From Actinomycetes bacterium (GTDB lineage Bacteria > Actinomycetota > Acidimicrobiia > Acidimicrobiales > SZUA-35), in contig JAAETV010000167.1 of NCBI GenBank assembly GCA_024227975.1, forward strand, positions 1-15,616: 15,616 bases of DNA, in the 5' to 3' direction. The translations under genes and the position numbers were made by a program. Of this stretch, positions 1-7,829 are shown piece by piece. Below the pieces are notes generated by a model, which was not told where the DNA came from, did not search any database, and was given only the letters and a program-made list of their open reading frames with translations. How positions within the stretch are numbered: position 1 is the first letter of the stretch; every line of letters starts with the position of its first letter.

Positions 1-16
1 AAATGTTCGACACCAT

Positions 17-42
17 GAGCCGGAGTCTGTCGAGCCCGGCTC
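17..42. terminator. weak hairpin downstream of the Rpf-like gene
   Basis: A 7-bp perfect inverted repeat, GAGCCGG at 17-23 and CCGGCTC at 36-42, encloses a 12-nt loop. It begins about 34 nt beyond the stop codon of the minus-strand gene ending at 76, where a terminator would be expected. No T-tract follows on either strand, so a standard intrinsic terminator is not shown. It may be a processing hairpin or chance in GC-rich DNA. Confidence 0.25.
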
Positions 43-75
43 CCGGCTGTCAAGAATTGCGCTCAGCGGCAGTGC

Positions 76-1125
76 TCACGCTTGGGTCGTAGTGGTGGAA
101 CTGGTCGTGGTGGAACCAGTCGTGGTGGTACTGGCTGAGGTTGTCGTCGACGATGGTTGGGTCGTGGTGGTGGAAGCAGTCGTTGTCGTGGTTGTCGACG
201 AGGGTACGGTCGTCGAAGTCGTTGCTGGTGTTGTTGTGGTCGGGCCACTGGTTGTCGTCGAGGCCGTGGTCGTGGTCGCCACCGTCGGGGGTGGCCCCGC
301 GGTCGGGTAGCGGGGATCGATCTCCGGGTCATCCCAACATGGTCTGCTCTCAGCCCAAGGCCCCGCCCCCTGCGAGTTGAGGGTGAGTAGGGCCGCTTCG
401 TCTTGTTGGGCTGGGGTGGCCAGATTGGCCTCAGGTACCCCGAAGCGCTCGGCATGTCCATACCAGATCCAGCTCTTGGTCAGGAACTGGTAGGCACCCC
501 GAGCTGAGGAGTTGATGTGGGCCGCCCCATAGTCATTCGTTGATTCACAAAAGCGGATACGGAGCAGGACGTCGGGCAGGGCGACCCCATTGCCACCATC
601 GACCCATTGATCCTCAGGCTCCAGTTCAGGCTCGACCCACTCACCGTTCTGATCGGGATCGTCGGGGGAGAGATCGGCCAGGTCGATGACGAACGGAGCG
701 GCCCCGCGGTTGCGATCGTTACCATCGCCCAGCGATGAGTTCGACGGGGATGAGGTGGCGGTCGGTCCGGACACGGATCCGCTCATGCTCAGGGCGTCAG
801 CGTTGCGTGCTGAGACGATCCCGATTGTCTCACGAGCATTGGTGGAGAGGCCCCCAGCAATCAGATTGGCCTGGGGTCGCTGGCCGGGAACGAGGATGAT
901 GGCGAGGCTCGCCACCAGGGTCGCCACTCCCAGCTTGGCCGCGAAGGCAGGCGAAGGCTGGATGGGAAATGGATCCAGCAACTCGGTAGGAAGGCGAGCA
1001 CCGATCTCTGCAATCCGCTGGTGGACGATCGAAACCGCTGACAGCGGTTGGGCCGAATCCAAGAGGTCGGGGCCTGAGGGCGGACGACCGTCGCCAGACC
1101 TGCCGGCCAGCATGGCCGCTTTCAT
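76..1125 (-). CDS. Membrane-anchored Rpf/transglycosylase-like cell-wall protein with Thr-rich tail
   Basis: Predicted 349-residue protein that probably cleaves peptidoglycan outside the membrane. Residues 1-60 are a hydrophilic, presumably cytoplasmic segment. Residues about 62-80 (AAKLGVATLVASLAIILV) form one membrane helix. A linker rich in Ser, Asp and Glu runs to about 182. Residues 186-264 match the Rpf/transglycosylase-like fold: RFCES contains the likely catalytic Glu194, GAYQF lies at 210-214, and Cys193 and Cys263 could form a disulfide. Residues from about 284 to the end are nearly all Thr and Ser, a probable wall-spanning or glycosylated stalk. The ATG at 1125 was chosen because GGGAG precedes it, although with no spacing; ATG at 1113 (12 nt after GGGAG) or an upstream GTG at 1209 are alternatives. 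It is transcribed divergently from the oxidoreductase at 1348. Family is fairly sure; whether it has true resuscitation activity is inference. Confidence 0.8.
   Translation of the reverse strand: MKAAMLAGRSGDGRPPSGPDLLDSAQPLSAVSIVHQRIAEIGARLPTELLDPFPIQPSPAFAAKLGVATLVASLAIILVPGQRPQANLIAGGLSTNARETIGIVSARNADALSMSGSVSGPTATSSPSNSSLGDGNDRNRGAAPFVIDLADLSPDDPDQNGEWVEPELEPEDQWVDGGNGVALPDVLLRIRFCESTNDYGAAHINSSARGAYQFLTKSWIWYGHAERFGVPEANLATPAQQDEAALLTLNSQGAGPWAESRPCWDDPEIDPRYPTAGPPPTVATTTTASTTTSGPTTTTPATTSTTVPSSTTTTTTASTTTTQPSSTTTSASTTTTGSTTTSSTTTTQA
79..276 (-). repeat. Thr/Ser low-complexity coding repeat (C-terminal stalk)
   Basis: On the minus strand this is a run of ACN and TCN codons encoding blocks of three to six Thr separated by Ser, Pro, Ala, Gly or Gln. 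On the plus strand it reads as GTNGT-rich low-complexity DNA and creates spurious long open frames. Such Thr-rich ends are common on secreted actinobacterial proteins and are prone to length variation by slippage. Confidence 0.85.
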
Positions 1126-1168
1126 CTCCCTATTGACCCAACCCAAGGCTGGGACAATAGCGCTCCTG

Positions 1169-1182
1169 CAACAACCTTGTTG
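1169..1182. promoter_or_regulatory. operator-like inverted repeat CAACAA-n2-TTGTTG
   Basis: Perfect 6-bp arms with a 2-nt spacer lie in the 222-bp divergent region between the Rpf-like gene (start 1125) and the luciferase-like gene (start 1348), 44 nt upstream of the former. Size and place suit a regulator-binding site, but no family consensus is recognised. No convincing -35/-10 pair was identified here. Confidence 0.25.
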
Positions 1183-1347
1183 GGACTCTGGGTGGCATTC
1201 CTCCTGCACAAGCTCAGATTCTGGTGTACGAGGCGGAGATCGACGCCCAACAGGCCACGGAAACTGGGAGGCGGAAGTTCGGCTTTTGCCCTGGGGCCGT
1301 GTTGGTTGGCAAACTGCGGCAACAGACGAGATCGAGACGGGGGACCC

Positions 1348-2559
1348 ATGCGTTTTGGCGTGTTCTATGAGTTGCAGCTACCAAAGCCCTGGACGGATGG
1401 GGCCGAACGCAAGCTCATCCACGAGGCCATCGAGCAGGTACAGGTCGCTGACCGGCTTGGTATCGACTACGCGTGGGCGGTCGAGCACCACTTCCTGGAC
1501 GAATACTCTCACTGTTCGGCCTCCGAGGTGTTCCTGACTGCCCTGGCGGCCAAGACCGAGCAGATCCGCGTCGGGTTCGGTATCCGCCAGGTGATCCCCA
1601 ACTACAACCATCCCTCCCGAACGGCCGAAGCAGTCAGCATGCTTGACCTGATCTCCAACGGCAGGGTCGATTTCGGTGTCGGTGAAGGGGCGACCCGCCT
1701 CGAACTGCAAGGCTATGGCATTCCGACCAAGCAGAAGAGAGAGCTGTCACTCGAAGCAGCCGAGCAGATCGCCAACATGATGGTGATGGAGCCCTACCCC
1801 GGCTTCGAAGGCAACGGCTTCTCGATGCCGTGTCGCAATGTGCTGCCCAAGCCAATGCAGAAGCCCCATCCTCCAATGTGGCTGGCGTGCACCAACCGCA
1901 AGACGATCGAGATCGCGGCCCGCAACGGGCTAGGGGCACTGTCTTTCAGCTTCGTCGACCCCGAAGACGCCAGGGGTTGGGCCGACACCTACTACGACAT
2001 CATCCGGTCTGAAGAGTGCGTCCCCCTAGGTCATAGTGTCAACGCCAATATCGCCATGGTGGCTGGTTTCTCCCTGCACCATGACGCCGAGGAGGCCCGA
2101 CGGAGGGGGAGCGGGGGCCTTGAGTTCTTCCGCTACGCCATCAACGCTCTGGTGGCCAATGACACTATTCCCGGCCGCACCACTCTCTGGGACGAATACG
2201 AGGCCTTGAAGGAGCGCGATCTGCCGACCGTGGCCTCACCGGCCATTGGCACCCCGGCTGACTACGCCGAGATGTTGAGAGCGATGCGCGACTCGGGCAT
2301 CGATCAGACCATCTTCCTCCAGCAGGGTGGCCGTAACCGCCACGAACACATCTGCGAGAGCCTGGAGCTGTTCGGAGCCGAGGTCCTGCCCGAGTTCGTC
2401 GAAGGACGAGAGGAACGAGAAGCCCGCAAAGCTGAGGAGCTGGCGCCGTACATCGAACAGGCCCTGGAACGCAAGCAGTACCTCCGTCCTCTCGAAGACA
2501 ACGAGATCCCCGTCGTCCGAGCCTCACGAGAGCGCGAGACCTTCTACCACAAGGACTGA
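1348..2559 (+). CDS. LLM class flavin-dependent oxidoreductase (luciferase-like monooxygenase)
   Basis: 403-residue protein of the bacterial luciferase superfamily, a TIM-barrel enzyme using reduced FMN or F420 to oxygenate or oxidise a substrate. The luciferase alpha-subunit signature is clear: WAVEHHF at 43-49 carries the conserved paired His, followed by the strand RVGFGIR at 74-80, the segment around HPSRTAEAVSMLDLISNGR at 88-106, and RVDFGVGEG at 106-114. The last 60 or so residues are strongly charged and may be a helical extension. The frame is open from 1177, but ATG 1348 is preferred because the homologous N-terminus MRFGVFYEL begins there and a GGGGG tract sits about 6 nt upstream. 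It converges on the arabinofuranosidase gene with only 31 nt between stops. Substrate unknown. Confidence 0.88.
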   Translation: MRFGVFYELQLPKPWTDGAERKLIHEAIEQVQVADRLGIDYAWAVEHHFLDEYSHCSASEVFLTALAAKTEQIRVGFGIRQVIPNYNHPSRTAEAVSMLDLISNGRVDFGVGEGATRLELQGYGIPTKQKRELSLEAAEQIANMMVMEPYPGFEGNGFSMPCRNVLPKPMQKPHPPMWLACTNRKTIEIAARNGLGALSFSFVDPEDARGWADTYYDIIRSEECVPLGHSVNANIAMVAGFSLHHDAEEARRRGSGGLEFFRYAINALVANDTIPGRTTLWDEYEALKERDLPTVASPAIGTPADYAEMLRAMRDSGIDQTIFLQQGGRNRHEHICESLELFGAEVLPEFVEGREEREARKAEELAPYIEQALERKQYLRPLEDNEIPVVRASRERETFYHKD

Positions 2560-2590
2560 GTCGGAGCTGCCAAACAGGAGGTCGCGCCAC

Positions 2591-4087
2591 TCAGACCAGG
2601 CTGAAGGTCAGGGCCGTGACTGAGAGGGGAGGGAGGATGCAGTGGCTTCGTCCTCCGGTGATTGCCACCCCCTCGAAGGGAGCGGAGCAGACGACGGTCT
2701 GGTCATCGAAGGTGTTCTCTGCCTTGGGTCCCGCTCCAGTGATGATGGAGGCGTCGACTACTGCACTGAGAGCCATGTCAGCCAGCTCGATCTCAACGGG
2801 GGCTTCAGCATCAAGGCTGCGATTGGTGACGAAGACATGGAGCTGGCTGTCGTCGACGATGGCACTGGTGTCGATCACATCGACCGAGCCATAGGACTCG
2901 CTCTGGTAGGTGGGTCCGTCCACCGATGGTCGAAGTGAGATGCCAGAACGGCGCTTGGCGTACTGCTCGAACACATGGAAGATCGACTGGATCAGCAGGT
3001 CATCACCCCTGGTCTGGATGGGGGCGACCACATTGACGAGTTGAGCCAGGTTTGCGACCCTCACCACATCAGCGTGGCGGATGAAGCTATTCAAGAAGCC
3101 GGCCACGACGAGGGCATCTTCCAGGTTGTAGCGCTCCTCGATCAGGTGGGGAGCGACCTGGCCGGCCCCATTCATGTCACTCTCCTTGTACCAGACGTTC
3201 CATTCGTCGAAGCAGAGATAGGCTCTGCGCCGCCCTCGGCGCTTGGCCTGAACATAGAGGCAGAGGCCATCGACGGCCTCGATCTGCGCATCGATGGAGG
3301 CGGTGACGGCCAGATAGTCGGCAGTATCGTCTCGCTCGTTGCCCACATAACGATGGAGGCTGATGTAATCGACGCTGCCACCCAGGTACTCGAGAACCTG
3401 GCGGTCCCATTCGAGGTACGTGTCGAGCTCGATCATCGACGACCCACTGGCCACCAGCTCGATCGAGGGGTCGACCCTCTTCATCATCCTGGCCGCCTGG
3501 AGAGCACGGACGGCGTATTCGGCGGCCGGCCCGTGCCCGAGCTGCCACGGGCCGTCCATCTCGTTGCCGAGACACCACAGAGGAACCCCGTAGGGATCTG
3601 GATGGCCATTGGCCTCACGCATGTCGGCGTAGCGGCTCCCGGTGGGGGAGTTGCAGTACTCGACCCAGTTCCTGGCCTCCTCCGGCGTACCGGTTCCAAG
3701 ATTCACTGCCATCATCGGGGTCCAGCCGAGCTTGCGGCACAACCCCATGAACTCATCGGTCCCGAACTGGTTTGTCTCGATACTCGACCAGGCCAGTTCA
3801 CGAAGGGTGGGGCGCTCAGCCGGATCACCGACCCCGTCTTCCCAGTGATACCCGGAAACGAAGTTCCCACCCGGATAGCGGACGACCGGCATCTTCAACC
3901 GGTCCAGGGCACCCAATACATCGCGACGGAGCCCGGCCTGGTCGGCGTGAGCCGAGTTGGGGTCAAAGACCCCCTCATAGACGGCGCGGCCCATGTGTTC
4001 CAGGAAGCCGCCGAAGATCCGGGGGTCGACGGGACCAACCGGAAACCCGCGGTGCAACGTGATGGTGGTAGCAGGAAGGCTGCTCAT
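2591..4087 (-). CDS. GH51 alpha-L-arabinofuranosidase
   Basis: 498-residue glycoside hydrolase expected to remove non-reducing terminal alpha-L-arabinofuranosyl units from arabinan, arabinoxylan or arabinogalactan fragments with retention of configuration. The N-terminal barrel begins with DPRIFGGFLEHMGRAVYEGV. VVRYPGGNF at 68-76 is a typical GH51 motif. The acid/base is Glu176 in CLGNEMDG and the nucleophile is Glu295 in CFDEWNVW; both positions are one off from the characterised Geobacillus T-6 enzyme (175 and 294). A C-terminal beta domain follows from about 385. There is no signal peptide, so it acts in the cytoplasm on imported oligosaccharides. Length is normal for the family. It starts 7 nt after the stop of the monooxygenase gene, so the two are probably co-transcribed. 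No sugar transporter or other glycosidase is visible nearby, which is unusual. Confidence 0.93.
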   Translation of the reverse strand: MSSLPATTITLHRGFPVGPVDPRIFGGFLEHMGRAVYEGVFDPNSAHADQAGLRRDVLGALDRLKMPVVRYPGGNFVSGYHWEDGVGDPAERPTLRELAWSSIETNQFGTDEFMGLCRKLGWTPMMAVNLGTGTPEEARNWVEYCNSPTGSRYADMREANGHPDPYGVPLWCLGNEMDGPWQLGHGPAAEYAVRALQAARMMKRVDPSIELVASGSSMIELDTYLEWDRQVLEYLGGSVDYISLHRYVGNERDDTADYLAVTASIDAQIEAVDGLCLYVQAKRRGRRRAYLCFDEWNVWYKESDMNGAGQVAPHLIEERYNLEDALVVAGFLNSFIRHADVVRVANLAQLVNVVAPIQTRGDDLLIQSIFHVFEQYAKRRSGISLRPSVDGPTYQSESYGSVDVIDTSAIVDDSQLHVFVTNRSLDAEAPVEIELADMALSAVVDASIITGAGPKAENTFDDQTVVCSAPFEGVAITGGRSHCILPPLSVTALTFSLV

Positions 4088-4094
4088 CGACCAC

Positions 4095-5597
4095 TCACTC
4101 GAATATGAGGCAGCCGTCGTCGAGATCAGCGGCCGGGATGACGTCCTTCTCCATCCAGTAGTCTTGGCTATGGACCCAGGGCTGGTGATCCCCCGACTTC
4201 GGCATCAGGTGGAGGCTCCGCATGAGATAGCCGGGGTTGAAGTTCTCCGGGTCGACCCACGGGAGCAGCTTCATGTCAGCCTCCTCGGGTCGCAGCCGGG
4301 GGGTGACCACCTTGGCTCCTTTGTCGTCCATGTGGGTAAGGAGGCGACAGACGAAGTCGGCGATCAGGTCGGCTCGCAGGGTCCACGAAGCCCGGAAGTA
4401 GCCAAAGATCCAAGCCATGTTTGGGATGCCGGTGAACATGGCACCCCGGTAGCCGACCCGCTCGGAGAAGTTGAGGGGCTCCTCGTCGATGGTGAACTCG
4501 ATGTCGCCCAACACACTGAGGTTGAACCCGGTGGCGGTGAGGATGATGTCGGCCTCGAGCTTCTCGCCTGACTTCAACAGCACACCGTCCTCGGTGAACG
4601 TGTCGATCTCGCCGGTGACGACCGAGGCTTTGCCGCTGGCGAGGCCGTGGAAGAGATCACCGTCGGGGACGAAGGCGATCCGCTGCCTCCAGGGCCGATA
4701 GCGGGGGGTGAAGTGGGGTTCGAGATCATAGTCCTCACCGAGGATCCCCTTGATCCCCTTGAACAGCTCCTGCTTGAGCGCCTCGGGGTCCTCGAACGAC
4801 ATCTTGGTGATCTGAGCTTGATCATGGAGGATCTTGCGTCTCACGATCTCGTGGATCCACTCCTCCTTGATCTCGAGCGTCCGCAGGGTGTCGGCCAGAT
4901 CGTTGGCGTTGCGACCGGTCACGAAGTAGGTGGGGGAGCGCTGGAGCATGGTGATGTGAGCGGCGTCTGGGGCCATGGCCGGGATGACGGTGGCCGCCGT
5001 TGCTCCTGAGCCGATGACGAGCACGTTCTTGTCCCGGTAGTCCAGATCGTCGGGCCAGGTTTGAGGATGGACGATGTCACCCTGGAAGCGTTCCATGCCC
5101 TCCCAATCCGGGGTGTAGCCCTCGGAGTGGCGGTAGTAGCCCTGACACATCCACAAGAATCCGCCGGTGAAGCGCTTCCTCGCCCCCGTGTCGGTCCGGG
5201 TCACCTCCAGGGTCCAGAGCTTGTCCTCGCTCGACCAGGTGGCGGTGGAGATTGTGTGGTTGTAGCGGATGTGACGGGCCAAGTCGTTCTCGTCGATGAC
5301 CTCACCCATGTAGGTCAGGATCTCATCAGCGGTGGCGATGGGGGCCGACGTCCACGGCTTGAACCGGTAGCCGAAGGTGTACAGATCACTGTCAGAGCGG
5401 ATACCCGGGTACTTGTGGGTCAGCCAGGTGCCGCCGAAGCTCTCCTGGGTCTCCAGGACAACGAAGCTCTTGTCGGGACATTGCTGGGTCAGGTGATAGG
5501 CCCCGCCAACCCCCGAGATCCCAGCTCCAACTATCAGGATGTCGAAGTGTTCGGTTGTCGGCTCGGTTTCCACCGGGCGCTCCGCTGTGTCAGTCAT
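4095..5597 (-). CDS. FAD/NADPH-dependent Baeyer-Villiger monooxygenase, EthA-like
   Basis: 500-residue flavoprotein that would insert oxygen next to a ketone, giving an ester or lactone, or oxidise sulfur as EthA does with thioamides. FAD-binding LIVGAGISG lies at 21-29. The Baeyer-Villiger fingerprint FQGDIVHPQTWP lies at 171-182 and fits FxGxxxHxxxWP exactly. The second, NADPH-binding, glycine motif is VIGSGATAA near 194-202. Length is close to mycobacterial EthA, which has about 490 residues. ATG 5597 is chosen because AAGGA lies 10 nt upstream and the Rossmann fold follows directly; the frame could extend to a GTG at 5639. It is the first gene of a minus-strand pair with the GH51 enzyme and diverges from the acyl-CoA dehydrogenase. 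No ethR-like TetR gene is adjacent. Class is firm; substrate is unknown. Confidence 0.92.
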   Translation of the reverse strand: MTDTAERPVETEPTTEHFDILIVGAGISGVGGAYHLTQQCPDKSFVVLETQESFGGTWLTHKYPGIRSDSDLYTFGYRFKPWTSAPIATADEILTYMGEVIDENDLARHIRYNHTISTATWSSEDKLWTLEVTRTDTGARKRFTGGFLWMCQGYYRHSEGYTPDWEGMERFQGDIVHPQTWPDDLDYRDKNVLVIGSGATAATVIPAMAPDAAHITMLQRSPTYFVTGRNANDLADTLRTLEIKEEWIHEIVRRKILHDQAQITKMSFEDPEALKQELFKGIKGILGEDYDLEPHFTPRYRPWRQRIAFVPDGDLFHGLASGKASVVTGEIDTFTEDGVLLKSGEKLEADIILTATGFNLSVLGDIEFTIDEEPLNFSERVGYRGAMFTGIPNMAWIFGYFRASWTLRADLIADFVCRLLTHMDDKGAKVVTPRLRPEEADMKLLPWVDPENFNPGYLMRSLHLMPKSGDHQPWVHSQDYWMEKDVIPAADLDDGCLIFE

Positions 5598-5707
5598 TGG
5601 GTTCGGGTCCTTCCGCTTCAGCCGCAGGATGCCACCCACGGCCGTCTCGGCGCCAGATAGCAGCGCTATTCAGAGTCCGAGCCAGCGATGGGCCGGGCCT
5701 TTCGCCA

Positions 5708-5722
5708 CTGGCCAGAGGCCAG
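5708..5722. promoter_or_regulatory. inverted repeat CTGGCC-AGA-GGCCAG in divergent intergenic region
   Basis: Perfect 6-bp arms with a 3-nt centre lie 111 nt upstream of the monooxygenase start and 154 nt upstream of the acyl-CoA dehydrogenase start. It could be an operator or a small hairpin. The rest of the 5598-5875 gap shows no clear promoter apart from the repeated element at 5820. Confidence 0.25.
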
Positions 5723-5819
5723 AATCACAGCGTGGGTCTCGACCTCATCATGGCTAGTTACAGGACCAGGTGGCAACCAACCCCGACTGCAGGCCTAGGA
5801 TTCGGCTCTCCGAACATAT

Positions 5820-5845
5820 GAGGTCGCCGGCCGGATACGGCTGGG
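5820..5845 (+). promoter_or_regulatory. repeated upstream element, copy A
   Basis: The segment GAGG-T-CGCCG-g-CCGGATACG-g-CTG lies about 30 nt upstream of the acyl-CoA dehydrogenase ATG. It matches the segment at 7830-7854 upstream of the nitroreductase-family gene at 22 of 25 aligned positions with one single-base gap. Both copies are outside coding sequence and in the same orientation. It may be a shared regulator site, a promoter -10 region (GGATAC) or part of the 5' leader. Confidence 0.4.
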
Positions 5846-5875
5846 CCTCGAGACCAACACCAGGCAGCTCTGACC

Positions 5876-7000
5876 ATGCCCATCACCCTTCCCAGCCAAG
5901 ACGACGAACGTCGGACCGAGATCCGAGCCTGGTTGGCCGACCATCCGTCCCCAACGGCCCGCCAGCTGGCCGAAGCCGGCTATGTGGCCCCCCACTGGCC
6001 CCGACCGTGGGGCCTCGACGCCGATCCCGAGCTCCAGCTGATCATCGACGACGAGCTGACCCGGGCGGGCATCATCCTCCCCGACAATGCCATCGGTATC
6101 GGCTGGGCTGGCCCCACCATCGTCGCTGGCGGGACCCCAGAACAGCATCAACGATGGCTGCCGGGCATCCTCGACGGCTCCGAGGAATGGTGCCAGCTGT
6201 TCTCCGAGCCGGAGGCTGGGAGCGATCTTGCTTCGCTACACACCAAAGCCGAGCTCGACGGCGACGAATACGTCATCAACGGTCAGAAGATCTGGTCGAC
6301 ATGGGCCAACCGATCCGAGTGGGGCATCCTGCTGGCCCGAACCGACTCATCGGCGGCCAAGCACAAGGGGATCTCCTATTTCGTGCTCGACATGCAAACC
6401 CCGGGGATCGAGATCCGCAAGATCATCGAGATGACGGGGGGCAACCATTTCAACGAGACCTTTCTCACCGACGTCAGGATCCCGGTGGCCAATCGGATCG
6501 GGGCCGAGAATGGTGGATGGCGCCTGGCCAAGGTCACCCTCGGCAACGAGCGAGTATCGCTGAGCGATGGGGGTGTGCTGTGGGGCATGGGACCCGACCC
6601 CGACCAGTGCTTCGACGAGATCCGTCGGCGGGGGGTTGGTGATCATCCCCTGACCCGCCAGCGGGCAGCACAAGCACATATCGATACCCGCATCCTCAGC
6701 CTCCTGGGTGACAAGATCATCGAGACCACCATGGCCGGCCGCGACCCTGGCCCCGAAGCCTCGATCCGCAAGGCTCTGGCCGATGTCCGCGGTCAGCAGC
6801 TCATGTCGCTGGTCAAGGACCTGTCTGGGCCCGCCGGCATGATCGGGCAACAAGACGAAGAGGCCGAGGAGCTCGACACCTGGCACTGGGCCTACCTGTT
6901 CAGCCGAGCCCTGACCATCGGGGGCGGTACCAGCGAGATCCAACGGAACATCCTGGGTGAGCGCCTTCTTGGCTTGCCTCGCGAACCCAGTGCTTCCTGA
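5876..7000 (+). CDS. Acyl-CoA dehydrogenase family protein
   Basis: 374-residue FAD enzyme expected to introduce the alpha-beta double bond of an acyl-CoA thioester. Order of landmarks: helical N-terminal domain 1-100; signature CQLFSEPEAGSD at 106-117; middle beta domain with GQKIWSTWA at 136-144; C-terminal helical domain ending GGGTSEIQRN at 349-358 and LGERLLGLPR. The medium-chain enzyme has its catalytic Glu in YEGT; here that position is Gly350. The base is therefore probably on helix G, where LGNER places Glu225, as in isovaleryl- and long-chain-type enzymes. The ATG at 5876 has a weak ribosome binding site. It heads a plus-strand run with the crotonase 27 nt downstream. The length resembles the small FadE proteins used on branched or steroid side chains, but chain preference cannot be read. 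Confidence 0.92.
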   Translation: MPITLPSQDDERRTEIRAWLADHPSPTARQLAEAGYVAPHWPRPWGLDADPELQLIIDDELTRAGIILPDNAIGIGWAGPTIVAGGTPEQHQRWLPGILDGSEEWCQLFSEPEAGSDLASLHTKAELDGDEYVINGQKIWSTWANRSEWGILLARTDSSAAKHKGISYFVLDMQTPGIEIRKIIEMTGGNHFNETFLTDVRIPVANRIGAENGGWRLAKVTLGNERVSLSDGGVLWGMGPDPDQCFDEIRRRGVGDHPLTRQRAAQAHIDTRILSLLGDKIIETTMAGRDPGPEASIRKALADVRGQQLMSLVKDLSGPAGMIGQQDEEAEELDTWHWAYLFSRALTIGGGTSEIQRNILGERLLGLPREPSAS

Positions 7001-7027
7001 CCGAGCCCTGACCATGAGAAGGAAGAT

Positions 7028-7825
7028 ATGAACCACGACGATTTCGAATACCTGCATTTCGAGCGGCAGGATGGCCATCTCCTGGTTGTCACCATCGACC
7101 GTCCTGATAATCCCCTCAATGCGGTCAATGGCCGGATGCACGACGAGCTGACCCAGCTCTTTCCCGTCCTCCAGGCTGAGCGGGAGGCTCGCTGCATCGT
7201 CCTCACCGGCTCGGGCCCCACCTTCTCCGCCGGGGGCGACTTCGACTGGTTCCCTTCCCTCCAGGAGCCAGGACGGCTCGAACACCTGCGCCAAGACGCC
7301 AAGAACCTGATCTGGGATCTGCTCGATGTTCAGGTTCCCATCGTGGCCGCCGTCAACGGCCATGCCATGGGGCTCGCCGCATCGATCGCCTTGCTGTGCG
7401 ACGTGATCTTCGTCGCCTCCTCGGCTCGGATCGGCGATCCTCACGTCAAGGTCGGAGTCGTGGCCGGCGATGGAGGCACCGTTGCCTGGCCATTGGCCGT
7501 CGGCCCCGCACTGGCCAAGCAATATCTGCTGACCGGTGATCCCATCTCGGCCGAAGAAGCCCATCGCATCGGACTGGTCAACTTCGTCACCCCCGATGAT
7601 GAGTGCCTCGATCAGGCCGTCGCCTTTGCCCGCCGCATTGCCGCCAACGCCCCTCTGGCCGTTCAGTACACCAAGGTCGCGACAAACAAGTTGCTGAAAG
7701 ATGCGACAAACGCCGCCTTCGACGTAGCTACCGCACTGGAGATCGTGACCTTCAACAGTGAAGATCACCAGGAGGCCCTGGCTGCGCTCAAGGAGCACCG
7801 TGACCCGACCTTCCACAACCGTTGA
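7028..7825 (+). CDS. Crotonase (enoyl-CoA hydratase/isomerase) superfamily protein with altered active site
   Basis: 265-residue crotonase-fold protein preceded by a good ribosome binding site, AGAAGGA. Oxyanion-hole segments are present: FSAGGDF at 66-72 and NGHAMGLAAS at 110-119. The two acid/base Glu of standard hydratases are missing. Glu144 of the rat enzyme aligns with Ser119, and Glu164 aligns with His139 in GDPHVKVG. An aspartate, Asp148 in VAGDGGT, falls where dienoyl-CoA isomerase and 4-chlorobenzoyl-CoA dehalogenase place a catalytic Asp. Hydration is thus not assured; isomerase, hydrolase or another CoA-ester reaction is possible. Its position after the dehydrogenase supports a beta-oxidation-like role. 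Fold is certain, reaction uncertain. Confidence 0.9.
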   Translation: MNHDDFEYLHFERQDGHLLVVTIDRPDNPLNAVNGRMHDELTQLFPVLQAEREARCIVLTGSGPTFSAGGDFDWFPSLQEPGRLEHLRQDAKNLIWDLLDVQVPIVAAVNGHAMGLAASIALLCDVIFVASSARIGDPHVKVGVVAGDGGTVAWPLAVGPALAKQYLLTGDPISAEEAHRIGLVNFVTPDDECLDQAVAFARRIAANAPLAVQYTKVATNKLLKDATNAAFDVATALEIVTFNSEDHQEALAALKEHRDPTFHNR

Positions 7826-7829
7826 GCTA

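Noticed and set aside
92..310. Val-rich plus-strand open frames and a possible microsatellite array
   Set aside because: They are the reverse of the Thr/Ser codons of the cell-wall protein; the repeat is protein-coding and irregular, not a tandem array or CRISPR.
1177..1347. N-terminal extension of the luciferase-like gene
   Set aside because: The extra residues are Arg/Pro-rich and unlike the family N-terminus; ATG 1348 has a G-rich ribosome binding site and begins the conserved strand.
1126..1347. c-di-AMP (ydaO-type) riboswitch upstream of the Rpf-like gene
   Set aside because: Some actinobacterial rpf genes carry it, but I could not find its conserved core in this 222-bp region on the minus strand.
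686..1537. 283-residue plus-strand open frame spanning the divergent region
   Set aside because: It overlaps the Rpf-like gene antisense and the luciferase-like gene in another frame; no protein-like pattern.
2560..2590. Bidirectional terminator between the convergent luciferase-like and GH51 genes
   Set aside because: The 31-nt gap shows no clear hairpin or T-tract.
2975..4108. 377-residue plus-strand open frame
   Set aside because: Antisense to the GH51 gene whose catalytic motifs are intact; no domain or ribosome binding site supports it.
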